Shown here piece after piece: positions 8,245 to 17,730 of a stretch of 64,000 bases of DNA. The stretch is taken from NCBI RefSeq assembly GCF_001425385.1, contig NZ_LMQO01000001.1, positions 1,030,833 through 1,094,832 of the forward strand, in the 5' to 3' direction. Each line of letters opens with the position of its first letter. Position 1 is the stretch's first letter. Both the position numbers and the translations under genes were made by a program. The stretch comes from Sphingomonas sp. Leaf407. Its GTDB lineage: Bacteria; Pseudomonadota; Alphaproteobacteria; Sphingomonadales; Sphingomonadaceae. The notes beneath the pieces are model-generated. The model saw only the letters and a program-made list of their open reading frames with translations, did no database searches and was not told the origin of the DNA.

Positions 8245-8709
8245 CTATTCTTCCCGCGAAACCTTTTCCTGCCGTTCGTGGCGGCTCTGCGCCTCCACGG
8301 TCATGGTTGCGATCGGACGGGCCTCCAGCCGGGCCAGCGCGATCGGCTCGCCGGTGACTTCGCAATAGCCATATTCGCCATCGTCGATCCGGCGGATCGC
8401 CGCCTCGATCTTGGAGATCAGCTTGCGCTGCCGGTCGCGGGTGCGCAGTTCGATCGACCAGTCGGTTTCGCTCGACGCACGGTCGGTCAGGTCCGCCTCG
8501 CGCAGCGATTCGTTCTGGAGATGCGCCAGCGTTCCCTGCGCCTCGCGGTGGATCGCGTCCTTCCACGCCAGCAGCTTGGCCCGGAAATAGGCCTGCTGCC
8601 GCGGGTTCATGAACGGTTCGTCGTTATGCGGACGATAACCGCTGCCGTCGTCGTTCACCGGCGGCGGCATATCGAGTGGTTGTGTCGTATCGCTCAAAGC
8701 CGTTGCCAT
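8245..8709 (-). CDS. dksA: DksA-type RNA polymerase-binding regulator
   Basis: A 154-residue DksA homologue. It has the coiled-coil (AYFRAKLLAWKDAIHREAQ and following) with the acidic tip region ASSETDWSIE, and the C-terminal globular end with DDGEYGYCEVTGEPIALARL and PIATMTVEAQSRHE. DksA binds the RNA polymerase secondary channel and works with ppGpp in the stringent response. Canonical DksA has a four-Cys zinc finger; only one Cys is visible here (in YGYCEVTG), a state common among alphaproteobacterial DksA proteins. The start at 8709 (MATALSDT) is preferred over the upstream extension, which reads through sequence without family similarity. Confidence 0.92.
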   Translation of the reverse strand: MATALSDTTQPLDMPPPVNDDGSGYRPHNDEPFMNPRQQAYFRAKLLAWKDAIHREAQGTLAHLQNESLREADLTDRASSETDWSIELRTRDRQRKLISKIEAAIRRIDDGEYGYCEVTGEPIALARLEARPIATMTVEAQSRHERQEKVSREE

Positions 8710-9104
8710 CCCCAGTCTCCGCTCCGGTATGCCGCCGAACGCCACCGGCGAAGGTCCCGACCCGTCTTTTCCCGCGGGCCTATATCGGGCGGGGCGTTCG
8801 ACCACAAGCCGCGCAGAACGCACGGGAATGATCGCCGGCCGACTCGTCGCCGCTTGGCCCACCGTTTGTCGTGGTCGATCACCCCGAGTCGAAGCGGCGG
8901 TATGAAAACCGCTCTATTCCCATGTCTCTTTACGGTACGTTAACCATTACAACCCGCTGGCAAGGCGGGGACGTCCATACTAACGACGCCTGATCGTGGT
9001 TAAGGGTGTTGAACTTTACGCTTTGTTTCGTCTTGGTGAGCCATGGCCGCAAGGGTCATGGAATCGCCGCGGTCACGGGGCGGGTAGGGAAAGAGTGGAA
9101 CGGC
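8710..9104. other. 395-base divergent intergenic region, no gene seen
   Basis: Lies between the starts of dksA and the PEP-CTERM-like gene and should hold both promoters. The stretch from about 8925 to 9030 is relatively AT-rich (TTTACGGTACGTTAACCATT). No open frame with coding character, palindrome or known operator was recognised. An in-frame ATG at 9006 extends the downstream gene but without similarity to a signal peptide. Confidence 0.5.
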
Positions 9105-10265
9105 ATGTCGGTTAAGATGGCATTGGCAAAGCTCTGCGCTTGCGCTTGCGGTGGCGCCGTCATCGGCGGCGGTGCGGTGCATGTCGCCGAATCCTCCCCC
9201 CATCGCGAGATTACCAAGCGGGCGATCACCAAGCGCGTCGTGACCAAACGGGCAGTGGCGCAGCGTCAGGCCCGCCAGCGCGTGGTCCGCCGCGTCGTCA
9301 CCCGGACTCAGACGACCTGCGCCCCGGCGGTCGTGACCGTCGCCAGCCAGGGCGCGCCCGTGCCGCTGCCCCCCGCCTTCCTCGGTGCGGAAATGCCGAT
9401 GCTGTCGGGCGGCGGTGGCGGCTTCGGCGGGGCCGGCCCGGTGCTGGTCGGCGGCACCGGCGGCGGTGGCTTCGGCGGTGGCGGCTTCTTCGCGGGCGGG
9501 TTCTTCGGCGGCGGATCGTCGGGCGGCGGGTCGAGCGGCATCGTCGTCTCCTCGACGTCGAGCACCAGCGGCGGGTCATCCTCGACCTCCTCGGGTGGCT
9601 CGTCCAGTTCAACCTCGTCGGGTGGGTCGGGCGGATCGTCGACCTCCTCCGCATCGGGCGGATCGGGCGGCTCCGGCGGTTCGTCGACCAGCACCGGCGG
9701 CGTATCGAGCACCAGCAGCACGTCGTCCGCTTCCGGCGGGAGCAGCGGCAACATATCGTCCGCATCGGGTGGCAGCAGCAGCAGCGGCAATGTGTCGTCC
9801 GCGTCGGGCGGCAGCAGCGGCAACGTGTCCTCGGCATCGGGCGGGAGCAGCGGGAACGTCTCGTCCTCGTCCAGCGGCAATGTCTCATCCTCGTCGAGCG
9901 GCAACGTTTCCTCGTCGGCTTCCTCGAGCGGCGACGTATCGTCGTCGGCCTCGTCCAGCGGCGACGTGTCGTCCTCGACCTCCAGCTCGTCGAATGGATC
10001 GTCGACCAGCACCTCGTCCTCGTCGAACGGCTCGTCGACCTCGACCAGCACGTCCTCGTCCTCGAATGGATCGTCGAGCAAGGGCTGGAGCTCGAACGGC
10101 GGGTGGAGCTCGAATGGCGGCAGTTCGTCGCACGGTGGCAGCTCGACGAGCTCGGGCGGGCCGACCCCGGTTCCTGCTCCCCCGATGCTGCTGCTGTTCG
10201 GTGCCGCCGCCGCCGCGCTGGTCGCGCGCAAGCGTCTCGCGAAGTCGAAGACGTCGACCGCCTGA
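9105..10265 (+). CDS. Ser/Gly-rich PEP-CTERM-like surface protein
   Basis: A 386-residue low-complexity exported protein. From the ATG at 9105 it has a hydrophobic N-terminus (MALAKLCACACGGAVIGGGA), a basic stretch with repeated TKR units (about residues 35-65), a Gly/Phe-rich segment (about 100-145), then some 200 residues of Ser/Gly/Thr with imperfect units such as ASGGSSGNVSS and SSGDVSS. The C-terminus, PTPVPAPPMLLLFGAAAAAL followed by VARKR, has the proline motif, hydrophobic helix and basic tail of a PEP-CTERM sorting signal, though with VPAP instead of VPEP. Ser-rich tracts of this type are candidates for O-glycosylation. Exosortase XrtA encoded at 33436-34962 is the likely processing enzyme. 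Function is unknown. Confidence 0.75.
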   Translation: MSVKMALAKLCACACGGAVIGGGAVHVAESSPHREITKRAITKRVVTKRAVAQRQARQRVVRRVVTRTQTTCAPAVVTVASQGAPVPLPPAFLGAEMPMLSGGGGGFGGAGPVLVGGTGGGGFGGGGFFAGGFFGGGSSGGGSSGIVVSSTSSTSGGSSSTSSGGSSSSTSSGGSGGSSTSSASGGSGGSGGSSTSTGGVSSTSSTSSASGGSSGNISSASGGSSSSGNVSSASGGSSGNVSSASGGSSGNVSSSSSGNVSSSSSGNVSSSASSSGDVSSSASSSGDVSSSTSSSSNGSSTSTSSSSNGSSTSTSTSSSSNGSSSKGWSSNGGWSSNGGSSSHGGSSTSSGGPTPVPAPPMLLLFGAAAAALVARKRLAKSKTSTA

Positions 10266-10346
10266 GCCGCACCGGCAACGGGATCGAACGGGCCGCGCGA
10301 GTGATCGCGCGGCCCGTGTCGTATCGGCCAATACCAAGCCTTGGCC

Positions 10347-10441
10347 GTCGTTCCGGCGCAGGCGGGCACCCATCAACGCATCGGCTTAGATTCGATCACC
10401 GCCGTCGGCGTGTATGGATTCCCGCCTGCGCGGGAATGACG
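10347..10441. repeat. dispersed intergenic palindrome (ATTCCCGC family)
   Basis: Imperfect inverted repeat: CGTCGTTCCGGCGCAGGCGG on the left, and TGGATTCCCGCCTGCGCGGG plus AATGACG on the right, about 40 bases apart. Same family as the more perfect copy at 17731-17827. It follows the PEP-CTERM-like gene. Confidence 0.75.
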
Positions 10442-10494
10442 AGAAGGTTCGAGGGCAAATTTCCCCTGTCGAAGCGGAATGGCTTCCCAATCTG

Positions 10495-10520
10495 CTCCCC
10501 TCCCTGACAAGGGAGGGGAG
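10495..10520. repeat. short CTCCCCTCCCTGA hairpin repeat
   Basis: CTCCCCTCCC, a short loop TGACAA, then GGGAGGGGAG. This is the shortest version of an element found in longer form at 16143-16249 and 23424-23527 and disrupted at 31371. Located at the convergent junction with the host-attachment gene; may serve as a terminator. Confidence 0.7.
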
Positions 10521-10558
10521 CCGCCAGGAGCCATCGTCTGGCTAAATGTCGATCGGCC

Positions 10559-11011
10559 CTAGGCGTTGGTGAGCAGCTTCTCGATCTGATCGACCGGATG
10601 GCCGGTCAGGTCCTTATCCAGCTCGCCCGCCAGCCGGGCGCTGACGCTCTGGTGATAATGTTTGCGCATCTCGCCCAGCGTCTTGGGCGGCGCGACGACG
10701 ATCAGCGTCTCGAACTCGTTGGCAAGCGCGCGGCGCTTGAGTTCCTCGGCGGCCTGCGCCGCGAAACGGTCCTCGGCCTGCTGGTGATAGTCGGTCTCGC
10801 CGATGCTGCCGCCGCCGCTGGCGAAATTGCCGCCGCGGATCGACGATCCCTGTCCGGCGGCGTCGGTCTTTTGATGACGGTCGGCGGGATTGGCCTGCTG
10901 CTGCTGATCCTCGACGATCAGGTTCGGCGCATCGGCATCGCCCTTGTTGCGGAAGAACAGCATCTTGCGCCCGTCGGCGACCAGCACGCAGGCGTCATGG
11001 GGAATACGCAT
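10559..11011 (-). CDS. host attachment family protein (PF10116 type)
   Basis: A 150-residue soluble protein beginning [21 protein letters not shown] and ending with [14 protein letters not shown], with the conserved [22 protein letters not shown] block. This is the pattern of the 'protein required for attachment to host cells' family, first named in plant-associated bacteria. A polar, Gln-rich loop (residues about 35-75) lies between the two conserved parts. The biochemical function is unknown; the nucleotide-hydrolase-like fold of relatives suggests a regulatory role. An ATG at 11014 precedes by one codon. It is divergent from serS with about 100 bases between. Confidence 0.85.
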   Translation of the reverse strand: MRIPHDACVLVADGRKMLFFRNKGDADAPNLIVEDQQQQANPADRHQKTDAAGQGSSIRGGNFASGGGSIGETDYHQQAEDRFAAQAAEELKRRALANEFETLIVVAPPKTLGEMRKHYHQSVSARLAGELDKDLTGHPVDQIEKLLTNA

Positions 11012-11109
11012 CACTCTCGCTCCTCTTGTGGCTTCGGGTGGGGGAACGCGCCGGGGGCGATACCGGTTGCGGCTTGCATGGGTGGGGATCGCCAGCCATA
11101 GCCCGGCGC

Positions 11110-12387
11110 ATGCACGACATTCGCCTGATCCGCGACGATCCCGCCGCCTTCGACGCCGCCCTCGCCCGCCGTGGCCTTGCCGGCCGATCGGGCGAGCTGG
11201 CGGCGATCGACGAGCGACGCCGCGCGCTCCAGACCGAACTTCAGACCGGACAGGCGCGCCGCAACGAGGCGTCGAAGGCGATCGGCGCGGCCAAGGCCCG
11301 CCGTGACGAGGAAGCCGCCGCCGCGTTGATGGGCGAGGTCGCCGCGCTCAAGGACCGCATGCCCGCGATCGAGGCCGAGGAAGCGGCACTCGCGCAGGAG
11401 CTGACGCACGCGCTCGAAACCATCCCCAACCTCGCCCTCGCCGACGTGCCGCAGGGCGCGGACGAGGACGACAATGTCGTCGAAAAGACCGTCGGCGATC
11501 CGGCGAGCTTCGCCTTCACGCCGCGCGAGCATGACGCGATCGGCCCGGCGATCGGCCTCGACTTCGAAACCGGCGCGCGACTGTCGGGCGCGCGCTTCAC
11601 GCTGGTGCGCGGCGCCGCTGCGAAGCTCCACCGCGCGCTCGGCCAGTTCATGCTCGACACGCTGACCGGCATCCATGGCTATGAAGAGGTCGTGCCGCCG
11701 GTGCTGGTGCGCGAGCCAGCGCTCTATGGCACCGGACAGTTGCCGAAATTCGCCGACGACCTGTTCCGCACCACCGACGACCGCTGGCTGATCCCCACCG
11801 CCGAGGTATCGCTGACCAACATCGTCGCCGGCCAGATCCTTGCCGAAAAGGAACTGCCGCTGCGCTTCACCGCGCTGACGATGTGCTTCCGTTCCGAAGC
11901 AGGGGCGGCGGGCCGCGACACGCGCGGCTTCATCCGCCAGCACCAGTTCGAAAAGGCCGAGATGGTGTCGATCACCACCCCCGACCAGTCGGAGGCCGAG
12001 CATGAGCGGATGACGCAGGCGGCCGAGGATGTCCTGAACCAACTCGCCCTCCCGTTCCGGCGGATGAAACTGTGTACCGGCGACATGGGCTTTTCGGCGG
12101 CGCGGACCTATGATCTCGAAGTCTGGCTGCCGGGGCAGAACCGCTACCGCGAGATTTCGAGCTGTTCGACCTGCACCGATTTCCAGGCGCGGCGGATGAA
12201 CGCGCGCTACCGGCCCGAGGGGGAGAAGGCGACACGCTTCGTCCATACCCTCAACGGCTCGGGGCTGGCGGTCGGCCGCACGCTGGTGGCGGTGCTCGAA
12301 AATTACCAGCAGGCCGACGGGTCGGTCGTGGTGCCCGACGCGCTGCGGCGCTATGTCGGGAGCGAGGTTCTGACGCCGGCCGGCTGA
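11110..12387 (+). CDS. serS: serine--tRNA ligase
   Basis: Class II aminoacyl-tRNA synthetase charging tRNA-Ser, 425 residues, the normal length. The N-terminal helical arm (about residues 30-100, rich in Ala, Arg and Glu) is the tRNA-binding coiled coil. The catalytic core shows motif 2 ([14 protein letters not shown]), the serine-site segment [11 protein letters not shown], and motif 3 ([16 protein letters not shown]). FEKAEMVSI and [16 protein letters not shown] are also typical. The start [10 protein letters not shown] at 11110 matches the family; upstream in-frame codons are not conserved. No T-box or other leader was seen. Cytoplasmic housekeeping enzyme. Confidence 0.98.
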   Translation: MHDIRLIRDDPAAFDAALARRGLAGRSGELAAIDERRRALQTELQTGQARRNEASKAIGAAKARRDEEAAAALMGEVAALKDRMPAIEAEEAALAQELTHALETIPNLALADVPQGADEDDNVVEKTVGDPASFAFTPREHDAIGPAIGLDFETGARLSGARFTLVRGAAAKLHRALGQFMLDTLTGIHGYEEVVPPVLVREPALYGTGQLPKFADDLFRTTDDRWLIPTAEVSLTNIVAGQILAEKELPLRFTALTMCFRSEAGAAGRDTRGFIRQHQFEKAEMVSITTPDQSEAEHERMTQAAEDVLNQLALPFRRMKLCTGDMGFSAARTYDLEVWLPGQNRYREISSCSTCTDFQARRMNARYRPEGEKATRFVHTLNGSGLAVGRTLVAVLENYQQADGSVVVPDALRRYVGSEVLTPAG

Positions 12388-12410
12388 CGCCGACGCGAAC
12401 CGGAGGGGTC

Positions 12411-13502
12411 ATGGGGGGACCAATGCAGCCAGTCACCAAACGCATCGCCGCGCTGTCGCTGGCAGCCGTGCTCGCCGGCTGCATCCCGCCCGGCCCCGAC
12501 CGAATGGACCCCGGCACGCCGCCACCGCAGCGCGGCCCCCTCGCCGCGCCCGGCACCCCGCCCGCCACCGAATCGAAGGGCGATGGCGTCACCGCGCTCC
12601 CCTCGCCGCCACCGGCATGGGAGGCACGCCGTGTCGTCGCCAGCGCGCGCACCGTCGCGAATGGCAGCTATGTCGTGCAGCCGGGCGATACGCTGCGCGG
12701 TGTCGCCAACACGACGGGGGCCGGATCGGAAGCGATCGCCCGCGCCAACAATCTGCCACCGCCGTTCACCATCCGCGTCGGCCAGCGGCTGACGATCCCC
12801 GGCGGCCGCTATCACGGCGTCCGCGAAGGCGAGACGGGCATCGCCATCGCCCGCGCCTACGGCGTCGACTGGTCGCGGATCGTCACCGCCAACGGCCTTG
12901 CCGAACCCTATATCCTGCGCACCGGCCAGCGCATCCTGATCCCCGGGGATGCCGCGCCGCGCTCCGCCGCCGAACGTGCCGCCGCCTTCCGGCTCGACAT
13001 CGACGACATCCTGACCGGCGGCGAACCCGCGATCGAGGCGGGCGAGCGTCCGGCCCGCCCCGTCACCTCGCCACGCCGCGTCCTGCCCTCCACCGCCGTC
13101 GTCGCCGCGCCGAGCATCACGCCGGGCGCTTTCGCATGGCCGGTCGACGGGCGCGTCCTCAAACGCTTCGGTGCGGGCGACAGCGGCGAGCGGACCAACG
13201 GCATCAAGATCGGCGTGCCGCTCGACACCCCGGTCACGGCGGCGGCGGACGGCACCGTCGCCTATGTCGGCACCGGCGTGCCCGGTCTGGGCGGCGTCGT
13301 CATCATCCGCCACGGCGGCAACCTCGCCACCGTCTACGGCCATGCCAGCCAGTTGCTGGTCCAGCGCGGACAGGCGGTGAAGCGCGGGCAGAAGATCGCG
13401 CTGTCGGGCGATTCGGGCTATGCCGACCGGCCGCAGGTGCATTTCGAGATCCGCAACGGCCGCACCCCCGTCGACCCGCTGGCGCGACTGCCCCGGCGAT
13501 GA
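12411..13502 (+). CDS. NlpD-like lipoprotein with two LysM domains and degenerate LytM (M23) domain
   Basis: Murein-associated lipoprotein of 363 residues. A signal peptide ends in the lipobox LAAVLAGCIPP. Two LysM units follow: YVVQPGDTLRGVANTTG...LTIPGG and YHGVREGETGIAIARAYG...ILIPGD. The C-terminal LytM domain (from about residue 240) runs AFAWPVDGRVLKRFGAG to VHFEIRNGRTPVDPLARLP. Active M23 peptidases have a first metal motif HxxxD; here the equivalent is TNGIKIG, without His or Asp, as in E. coli NlpD and EnvC. It is therefore probably an activator of cell-division amidases and not itself a hydrolase. GGAGGGG precedes 12411; ATG 12423 is the alternative. Its stop overlaps the channel gene as ATGA. 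Confidence 0.9.
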   Translation: MGGPMQPVTKRIAALSLAAVLAGCIPPGPDRMDPGTPPPQRGPLAAPGTPPATESKGDGVTALPSPPPAWEARRVVASARTVANGSYVVQPGDTLRGVANTTGAGSEAIARANNLPPPFTIRVGQRLTIPGGRYHGVREGETGIAIARAYGVDWSRIVTANGLAEPYILRTGQRILIPGDAAPRSAAERAAAFRLDIDDILTGGEPAIEAGERPARPVTSPRRVLPSTAVVAAPSITPGAFAWPVDGRVLKRFGAGDSGERTNGIKIGVPLDTPVTAAADGTVAYVGTGVPGLGGVVIIRHGGNLATVYGHASQLLVQRGQAVKRGQKIALSGDSGYADRPQVHFEIRNGRTPVDPLARLPRR

Positions 13503-14509
13503 CCCGCCCCCGGGGAAAGGCGATCCTGCGCCAGTCCTCGCCGCTCCCGGTCTGGGCATCGATCCTGTGGCGGGTCGTCGCGGTGCTGACGCTGGTCGGC
13601 ATCGCGGTCGGCGTCCACTGGTTCGATCGCGCCGGCTTGCGCGACACGTACGACGGACAGGTCAGCTTCGTCGACGTCATCTATTTCACGATGATCTCGA
13701 TCACGACCACCGGCTATGGCGACATCGCACCCGTGAGCGAACGCGCCCGGTTGTTCGACGCGCTGATCGTCACGCCGATCCGGGTGTTCGTCGTGCTGCT
13801 GTTCATCGGCACCACCTATCAATTCGTCCTGCGACGTAGCTGGGAGCGTTGGCGCATGGCCCTTCTGCAACAGAAACTGACCGGCCACATCATCGTCGCC
13901 GGCTTCGGCCGGACCGGCGCGGAAGCGGTCGACGAACTGATCGCGCGCGGCGAGGAGCCGCGCCGCATCGTCGTCATCGATCCGCTGGCCGCGAACATCG
14001 CACGCGCGCAGAAACTCGGCTGCATCGTGCTGGAGGCCGATGCGACGCGCGACGCGACGCTCACCGACGTGCGGATCGCCACCGCCCGCGCGCTGATCGT
14101 CGCCACCGGCCGCGACGATACCTCGATCCTGGTGACGCTCACCGCCCGCCACCTCGCCCCCGACGTGCCGATCAGTGTGATCGTGAAGACCGAGGACAAT
14201 GAGTTTCCGGCGCGCGCCGCCGGGGCGACCACGGTCATCAACCCGGTCAGCTTTGCTGGGCTGCTGCTCGCCGGATCGTGCCGCGGGCCGCACATCGCCG
14301 ATTATCTGCTCGACCTCGCCTCGATCGGCGGCACGGTCGCGCTGGCGCAGCGCCCCGTCGCCGAGCATGAGATCGGCCAGCCGCTGTCTGCAATCACCAC
14401 CGGCATCGGCCTGCGCGTCTATCGGGGCGGGGGCGCGGCGCCGCTCGACAGCGTCGAGGCACGGCACCTCGAACGCGGCGACATGATCGTCGAAGTCGTG
14501 AAGCGATAA
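13499..14509 (+). CDS. potassium channel with RCK (TrkA-N/TrkA-C) domain
   Basis: A 336-residue inner-membrane channel. Two transmembrane segments (about residues 19-40 and 88-108) flank the pore loop with the selectivity filter TTTGYGD at residues 69-75. A Rossmann-type RCK domain follows ([15 protein letters not shown], with GxGxxG for nucleotide binding) and a TrkA-C-like end ([17 protein letters not shown]). The overall order matches prokaryotic two-helix K+ channels such as MthK-type proteins. The start overlaps the stop of the NlpD-like gene by four bases, so the two genes are cotranslated; a functional link is not obvious. Gating ligand unknown. Confidence 0.92.
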   Translation: MTRPRGKAILRQSSPLPVWASILWRVVAVLTLVGIAVGVHWFDRAGLRDTYDGQVSFVDVIYFTMISITTTGYGDIAPVSERARLFDALIVTPIRVFVVLLFIGTTYQFVLRRSWERWRMALLQQKLTGHIIVAGFGRTGAEAVDELIARGEEPRRIVVIDPLAANIARAQKLGCIVLEADATRDATLTDVRIATARALIVATGRDDTSILVTLTARHLAPDVPISVIVKTEDNEFPARAAGATTVINPVSFAGLLLAGSCRGPHIADYLLDLASIGGTVALAQRPVAEHEIGQPLSAITTGIGLRVYRGGGAAPLDSVEARHLERGDMIVEVVKR

Positions 14510-14603
14510 TCCCCGCCGCCGGGCGCACGTTCTTCCCGTCGGGGCGAGAGGTTCCGCCGCCCCCTATTATTTTTCGGCGAAACGCTTATGTGCCCATGCG
14601 ATC

Positions 14604-15935
14604 ATGGCAACTCGACTTCCCTCGCCCCCCCGTGTCGGGATGGTTTCGCTCGGCTGTCCGAAAAACCTCGTCGACAGCGAACGCATCCTGACGAAACTGC
14701 GTAGCGACGGCTATGCGATGTCGCCCGACTATGCCGGGGCGGACGTCGTGCTGGTCAACACCTGCGGCTTCCTCGATTCGGCCAAGGAAGAATCGCTCGA
14801 GGCGATCGGCGAGGCGATCGCCGAGAACGGCCGGGTCATCGTTACCGGCTGCATGGGGCAGGAAGCCGACACGATCCGCGCCCGCTTCCCGCAGGTCCTT
14901 GCCGTCACCGGCGCGCACCAATATGAACAGGTGGTCGAGGCGGTGCATGAAGCCGCCCCGCCGATCCCGTCGCCCTTCGTCGACCTCGTCCCCGAAAGCG
15001 GGCTGAAGCTGACGCCGCGCCACTACAGCTATCTGAAGATTTCGGAGGGCTGCAACCACCGCTGCTCGTTCTGCATCATCCCGTCGATCCGCGGCGACCT
15101 CGTCAGCCGCCGCCCCGACGCGATCCTGCGCGAAGCCGAAAAGCTGGTCGCCGCCGGCACGAAGGAACTGCTGGTCATCAGCCAGGATACCTCGGCCTAC
15201 GGCATCGACATCCGCCGGACGCCGCGCGCGTGGAAGGGGCGCGAGGTCGTGCCGCACATGACCGATCTGGCGCGCGAACTGGGCCAGATCGCACCGTGGG
15301 TGCGGCTGCACTATGTCTACCCCTACCCCCACGTCGATCAGGTCATTCCGCTGATGGCTGAGGGGCTGGTCCTCCCCTATCTCGACATTCCGTTCCAGCA
15401 TGCCGCGCCGAACGTCCTGCGCGCGATGAAGCGCCCGGCGAACGACGCCAAGGTGCTCGAACGGCTGCGCGGCTGGCGTGAGGTCTGCCCCGACATCGCG
15501 ATCCGCTCGTCGTTCGTCGTCGGCTTTCCGGGCGAGACCGAGGCGGACTTCCAGTATCTGCTCGACTGGCTCGACGAGGCGCAGCTCGACCGCGTCGGCG
15601 CGTTCCGCTTCGAACCGGTGGAAGGGGCCGCCGCCAACGCGCTGCCCGATCCCGTGCCCGAGGAAGTGAAGGAAGAACGCTACGCCCGGATCATGGAGCG
15701 GACCGCCGCCATCTCCGCCGCGAAACTCGCCGCCAAGATCGGCCGGACGATCGACGTCATCATCGACGAGGTCGGCGACGAGGGCGCCACCGGCCGCAGC
15801 ACCGCCGACGCGCCGGGCATCGACGGCGAGGTCTTCCTGCGCGACGCCGCGCATCTGACCCAAGGTGACATCGTGAAGGTCGAGATCGAGGACGCCGACG
15901 ATCACGATCTCTATGGCGTGCCGGTAACGAGCTAG
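14604..15935 (+). CDS. rimO: ribosomal protein S12 methylthiotransferase RimO
   Basis: Radical-SAM enzyme that adds a methylthio group to the conserved Asp of ribosomal protein S12, 443 residues. The N-terminal UPF0004 domain carries the three Cys that hold the auxiliary 4Fe-4S cluster (Cys18 in SLGCPKN, Cys54 in NTCGF, Cys83 in TGCMGQ). The radical-SAM cluster motif CNHRCSFC has Cys150, Cys154 and Cys157. A TRAM domain ends the protein (about residue 375 on). The SLGCPKN start and the [12 protein letters not shown] stretch distinguish RimO from MiaB. Single gene, preceded by a 94-base gap. Confidence 0.97.
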   Translation: MATRLPSPPRVGMVSLGCPKNLVDSERILTKLRSDGYAMSPDYAGADVVLVNTCGFLDSAKEESLEAIGEAIAENGRVIVTGCMGQEADTIRARFPQVLAVTGAHQYEQVVEAVHEAAPPIPSPFVDLVPESGLKLTPRHYSYLKISEGCNHRCSFCIIPSIRGDLVSRRPDAILREAEKLVAAGTKELLVISQDTSAYGIDIRRTPRAWKGREVVPHMTDLARELGQIAPWVRLHYVYPYPHVDQVIPLMAEGLVLPYLDIPFQHAAPNVLRAMKRPANDAKVLERLRGWREVCPDIAIRSSFVVGFPGETEADFQYLLDWLDEAQLDRVGAFRFEPVEGAAANALPDPVPEEVKEERYARIMERTAAISAAKLAAKIGRTIDVIIDEVGDEGATGRSTADAPGIDGEVFLRDAAHLTQGDIVKVEIEDADDHDLYGVPVTS

Positions 15936-15960
15936 GGCCGATCGACAGTCCTTCGCGGGT

Positions 15961-16069
15961 CGTCACCCCGGACTTGTTCCGGGGTCCACCTGGCCGCAAA
16001 CGCTGTTGATAAAGCCTTAAGGCGCATCGATTGCCGAGCCGTGGACCCCGGAACAAGTCCGGGGTGACG
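15961..16069. repeat. perfect 29-base inverted repeat (CACCCCGGACTTG type)
   Basis: Left arm 15961-15989 begins CGTCACCCCGGACTTGTTCC; right arm 16041-16069 is its exact reverse complement. The 51-base centre is unremarkable. Identical 'GACTTGTTCCGGGG' elements are widespread in intergenic DNA of alphaproteobacteria. It follows rimO. Confidence 0.85.
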
Positions 16070-16142
16070 AAGAAAGCCAGCCCTTTCGATCAGGCGCTGC
16101 ACCGGCATCGCCGAACATCGCTTCCGGCCTCGACCAGAATGG

Positions 16143-16249
16143 CTCCCCTCCCTGACAGGGAAGGGCCGGGGGTGGGTCGGCCCGCGAGGGAGAGCATGCG
16201 CCCCACAACCGCCCGACCTACCCCCGCCCCTCCCTTTCAAGGAGGGGAG
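16143..16249. repeat. long CTCCCCTCCCTGA palindromic repeat
   Basis: Imperfect inverted repeat: the left part runs from CTCCCCTCCCTGACAGGG through GGGGGTGGGTCGG; the right part from GACCTACCCCCGCCCCTCCC to GGAGGGGAG. Same family as 23424-23527. With the adjacent perfect repeat it fills most of the 388 bases between rimO and the aminopeptidase gene, where no other feature was seen. Confidence 0.8.
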
Positions 16250-16323
16250 ATGTCCAACGCCGCGCCCAGTATCGATCCGTCCCAAGCTTGCGCGCGAGGG
16301 CACCCCCGCCCTACATCGCGGCG

Positions 16324-17706
16324 ATGACACCGACGATCATCGCCGACCGGGGGCAGGACGCCCGCGCCATCCATCTGATCGACCGTAGCGGCTTCGACAC
16401 CTGGTTTGCCGGGCAACCGTCGCGTGTCCGCGCCGCCGCCACCGCGCAGCGACTGGTCGCCAAGCCGGGCAGGGTCGCGATCCTGCCCGGCGAACAGCCC
16501 GACGACTGGTCGGTCGCGACCATCGTCGCCGACGGCACGGCGCTGTCGCCATGGTGCCTCGCCCACCTGCCCGCGCTGCTGCCCGCCGGCCACTACCGCC
16601 TCGCCGGTGGCAACCCCGGCGCGGCGAAGCTCGGCTGGGCGACCGCGCAATACCGTTTCACCCGCTACCGCAAGGCCGAGGACGACGCCCCGCGCATCCT
16701 GCTGTCGAGCGAACCCGCGCATATCGACGAAGCGCTGCGACAGGCACGGGCGACCGCGCTGGTCCGCGATCTCGTCAACACCGCCGCCGCCGATCTCGGC
16801 CCCGCCGAACTCGCCGCCCACGCCCGGCAATTTGCCGACCGCCACGGCGCGACGCTCACCGTCACGCAGGGCCACGAGCTGGAAACCGGCTATCCGATGA
16901 TCCACGCCGTCGGCAAGGCGGCGGCGAAGGGCCGCGAGCCCCGCCTGATCGAACTCACATGGGGCAATCCGGCGCATCCCCGTGTCGCGATCGTCGGCAA
17001 GGGCGTGTGTTTCGACAGCGGCGGCCTCGACATCAAGCCCTCGGCCGGCATGCGGCTGATGAAAAAGGACATGGGCGGCGCGGCGCACGCACTGGCGCTC
17101 GCCTCGCTGGTCATGGAGACGCGCCTGCCGGTCCGGCTGCACCTGCTGGTCCCGGCGGTCGAGAACAGCGTGTCGGCCGACAGCTTCCGCCCCGGCGACG
17201 TGCTGAACAGTCGCCAGGGGCTGACCGTCGAAAATACCAATACCGATGCCGAAGGGCGGCTGATCCTCGGCGATACGCTCACCAAGGCATGCGAGGCCGC
17301 ACCCGACCTGCTGATCGATTTCGCCACACTGACCGGCGCGGCGCGGGTGGCGCTCGGCCCCGACCTGCCCGCCACCTTCGTCAACGACGACTCGCTCGCC
17401 GCCGACCTGCTGGCGGCCGGCACCGCCGAGCACGACCCGTTGTGGCGGATGCCGCTGTGGGACGGCTATGACGACATGCTCAAGTCGGACATCGCCGACA
17501 TGGTCAACGCCCCCGAGGGCGGCATGGCCGGCGCGGTGACGGCGGCGCTGTTCCTCCGCCGGTTCGTGGACCCGGGCGTGGCCTGGGCGCATCTCGACAC
17601 CTTCGCATGGCGCGCCGCCGCCAAACCGGGCCGCGCGAAGGGCGGCGAAGCCTGCGGCCTGCGCGCGGCATGGCGGTTGTTGAAGGATCGCTACGCGAGG
17701 ACGTAA
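16324..17706 (+). CDS. M17 leucyl aminopeptidase family protein
   Basis: Two-metal aminopeptidase of the PepA/M17 family, 460 residues. The C-terminal catalytic domain has all expected ligands: VGKGVCFDSGGLDIKPSAG with Lys and Asp, KKDMGGAAHA, and the signature NTDAEGRLILGD. The N-terminal third is diverged, as in many alphaproteobacterial paralogues. The enzyme removes N-terminal amino acids from peptides in the cytoplasm. The start MTPTIIADRG at 16324 is chosen because upstream in-frame sequence is repeat-derived. Active by motif content; whether it is the main PepA cannot be said. Confidence 0.93.
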   Translation: MTPTIIADRGQDARAIHLIDRSGFDTWFAGQPSRVRAAATAQRLVAKPGRVAILPGEQPDDWSVATIVADGTALSPWCLAHLPALLPAGHYRLAGGNPGAAKLGWATAQYRFTRYRKAEDDAPRILLSSEPAHIDEALRQARATALVRDLVNTAAADLGPAELAAHARQFADRHGATLTVTQGHELETGYPMIHAVGKAAAKGREPRLIELTWGNPAHPRVAIVGKGVCFDSGGLDIKPSAGMRLMKKDMGGAAHALALASLVMETRLPVRLHLLVPAVENSVSADSFRPGDVLNSRQGLTVENTNTDAEGRLILGDTLTKACEAAPDLLIDFATLTGAARVALGPDLPATFVNDDSLAADLLAAGTAEHDPLWRMPLWDGYDDMLKSDIADMVNAPEGGMAGAVTAALFLRRFVDPGVAWAHLDTFAWRAAAKPGRAKGGEACGLRAAWRLLKDRYART

Positions 17707-17730
17707 TCTGAACGGATTGTACCGCATTTC

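Noticed and set aside
9600..10060. Repetitive DNA that could be taken for a CRISPR array
   Set aside because: The repeats are in-frame Ser/Gly codons without spacer structure.
9300..10370. Several antisense frames in the Ser/Gly-rich gene giving Asp/Pro-rich proteins
   Set aside because: Mirror images of repetitive codons; no signal or start site.
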